Below are positions 5,922-6,488 of a stretch of 6,488 nucleotides of DNA, piece after piece. The translations under genes were made by a program, and so were the position numbers. Below the pieces are notes generated by a model, which saw nothing but the letters and a program-made list of their open reading frames with translations, searched no databases and was not told the origin of the DNA. This DNA comes from Deltaproteobacteria bacterium (GTDB lineage: Bacteria > Desulfobacterota > Syntrophobacteria > BM002): contig JAGFXI010000152.1 in NCBI GenBank assembly GCA_017861095.1, positions 1 to 6,488 of the forward strand, given 5' to 3'. Positions within the stretch are counted from its first letter, which is position 1, and every line of letters starts with the position of its first letter.

Positions 5922-6140
5922 TCACGCCATCTTGGACCGCAAGGCCTTGCCTGCCAGGGGATTGTAGAGTTTCATGATTGCAACCTTCATGACCTCGAGC
6001 GTCTTGGCGTTGCTGATCACGTCCCCAACCTGGACGGCCTTCCTGCCCGCTATATCCTGAACCCGGTTAGCCAGCCCAACTCCCTCGAGCCGCTTGAGCT
6101 TCTCTTCATCCAAGAAGATATTGATGTAGTAGTCAGCCAT
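5922..6140 (-). CDS. unrecognised small protein (72 residues) at the head of the dsr cluster
   Basis: I do not recognise a family. The protein is MADYYINIFL at its start, then a charged helix-like stretch (DEEKLKRLEG, 11-20), a middle NRVQDIAGRKAVQVGDVIS (25-43), and a probable helix to a basic end (KALRSKMA). It has no cysteine, no signal peptide and no membrane segment, so a soluble cytoplasmic protein is likely. The chosen ATG has AAAGGGAGG (6148-6156) 7 bases upstream. An upstream in-frame ATG at 6207-6209 sits one base from its own GGAGG-like site and would add 23 non-conserved-looking residues, so it is disfavoured. The gene has its own promoter (6284-6313) and a hairpin-containing leader. 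Co-orientation with dsrD suggests, but does not show, a link to sulfite reduction. Confidence 0.75.
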   Translation of the reverse strand: MADYYINIFLDEEKLKRLEGVGLANRVQDIAGRKAVQVGDVISNAKTLEVMKVAIMKLYNPLAGKALRSKMA

Positions 6141-6277
6141 AGCCACGCCTCCCTTTGTTATGAGTTGTCCCGACTCACGCTGTTCGTCTCCGGCGACGGA
6201 GACACGCATACCTCCTCGGTCTCTTTCGTGAAAGCCTCTGATATCTGTATTGAAAGGCGAGCGGAATTCAGACGTTG
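6141..6277 (-). promoter_or_regulatory. hairpin-rich leader of the 72-residue gene
   Basis: The predicted transcript starts near 6277, giving a leader of about 137 bases. It contains a perfect 7-base-pair hairpin GTCTCCG/CGGAGAC (6186-6192, 6197-6203), a 5-base-pair hairpin TGAGT/ACTCA (6161-6165, 6173-6177) just before the ribosome site, and CTTTC/GAAAG (6223-6227, 6230-6234). A second AGGAGG (6211-6216) precedes a 15-codon GTG frame (6158-6205) that ends just before the gene's own ribosome site. The layout would fit leader-peptide or attenuation control. Confidence 0.35.
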
Positions 6278-6283
6278 CCGTCC

Positions 6284-6313
6284 CTTATAAAACTCAGGGC
6301 GGTCTGTTGTCAA
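6284..6313 (-). promoter_or_regulatory. sigma70-type promoter for the 72-residue gene
   Basis: On the minus strand TTGACA (6308-6313) is followed after 18 bases by TATAAG (6284-6289); the alternative register gives TTATAA after 17 bases. No AGTGA-N6-TCACT element follows it, unlike the dsrD and dsrA promoters. The -10 is palindromic (TTATAA), so it could also melt for plus-strand transcription, but I see no good plus-strand -35. Confidence 0.7.
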
Positions 6314-6488
6314 GAGGTTTGCCGTATCCACCCCGAACCCGTGCGAGGGTGAAATCTCGACAACCTTTGGTACAGGGCGGACTTCCCCGCGTCTGCTGTA
6401 CTCAGGTGGAGTGTTCCACCCTCATGACGCCTCAGGGCGTCGCCGGGGGCACTCAGAGCTAAGTCGGCGGAGGAGAGCGTGAGATGAG
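6306..6488 (+). promoter_or_regulatory. structured leader and start of a gene cut by the right edge
   Basis: On the plus strand consecutive helices occupy 6306-6469. GTTGTC-aa-GAGGTTT (6306-6320) pairs with AAATCTC-GACAAC (6352-6364), including one G-T wobble that would pair only in plus-strand RNA. Nested in it is CACCC/GGGTG (6329-6333, 6347-6351). Next come GTACAG/CTGTAC (6370-6375, 6396-6401) with inner GCGG/CCGC, GGTGGA/TCCACC (6405-6410, 6415-6420), GACGCC/GGCGTC (6426-6431, 6436-6441) and GCCG/CGGC (6442-6445, 6465-6468). The last arm abuts GGAGG (6469-6473), and an ATG follows at 6484-6486. A divergent gene with a structured, possibly regulatory leader is likely; its product cannot be seen. 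Confidence 0.4.

Noticed and set aside
6141..6209. N-terminal extension of the 72-residue protein to the ATG at 6207-6209
   Set aside because: That ATG is only one base from its purine-rich site, and the internal ATG has an excellent ribosome site at proper spacing.
6250..6462. 70-codon plus-strand frame at the right edge
   Set aside because: It overlaps the divergent promoter and the tandem hairpins, its protein is low-information and rich in Arg/Gly/Pro, and no convincing ribosome site precedes it.

Overview
The window carries the core dissimilatory sulfite reductase (dsr) cluster of an anaerobic sulfate- or sulfite-reducing prokaryote. All confident genes lie on the minus strand. In transcription order (right to left) they are: an unrecognised 72-residue protein (5922-6140), dsrD (5466-5705), dsrA (3578-4852), dsrB (2450-3565), dsrN (982-2442) and dsrC (652-969). 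DsrD is found mainly in organisms running the pathway in the reductive direction, so I infer sulfite reduction rather than sulfur oxidation. Strong GGAGG ribosome sites, sigma70-type promoters and moderately high GC point to a bacterium. From the sequence alone I cannot decide between a Desulfobacterota, Nitrospirota, Firmicutes or uncultivated lineage.

Right edge (6141-6488): a good minus-strand promoter (6284-6313) and a hairpin-rich leader serve the 72-residue gene. Divergently, the plus strand shows consecutive helices ending at a ribosome site and an ATG two codons from the edge. This looks like the leader of a neighbouring gene that is cut off by the window.

Middle (4853-5921): dsrD has its own promoter and stands alone, about 610 bases upstream of dsrA. 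In many sulfate reducers it instead follows dsrB. The gap contains a run of stem-loops (5230-5430), then the dsrA promoter (5088-5116) and a leader of about 230 bases. The dsrD and dsrA promoters share a TTGACA -35 with a 17-base spacer. Each is followed, just downstream of the expected start point, by a near-identical palindrome AGTGA-N6-TCACT, which is a candidate operator for one regulator controlling both units.

Left part (545-4852): dsrA-dsrB-dsrN-dsrC form one tightly packed operon with gaps of 12 bases or fewer. DsrAB reduces sulfite. DsrN is the predicted siroheme amidase that makes the siroamide cofactor. DsrC is the small protein that carries the sulfur as a trisulfide to the membrane DsrMKJOP complex, which is not in this window. 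A hairpin and a strong bidirectional terminator (545-573) end the operon. From 1 to 544 I see no convincing gene, only inverted repeats and a plus-strand promoter-like sequence that could feed a short RNA ending at the same terminator.
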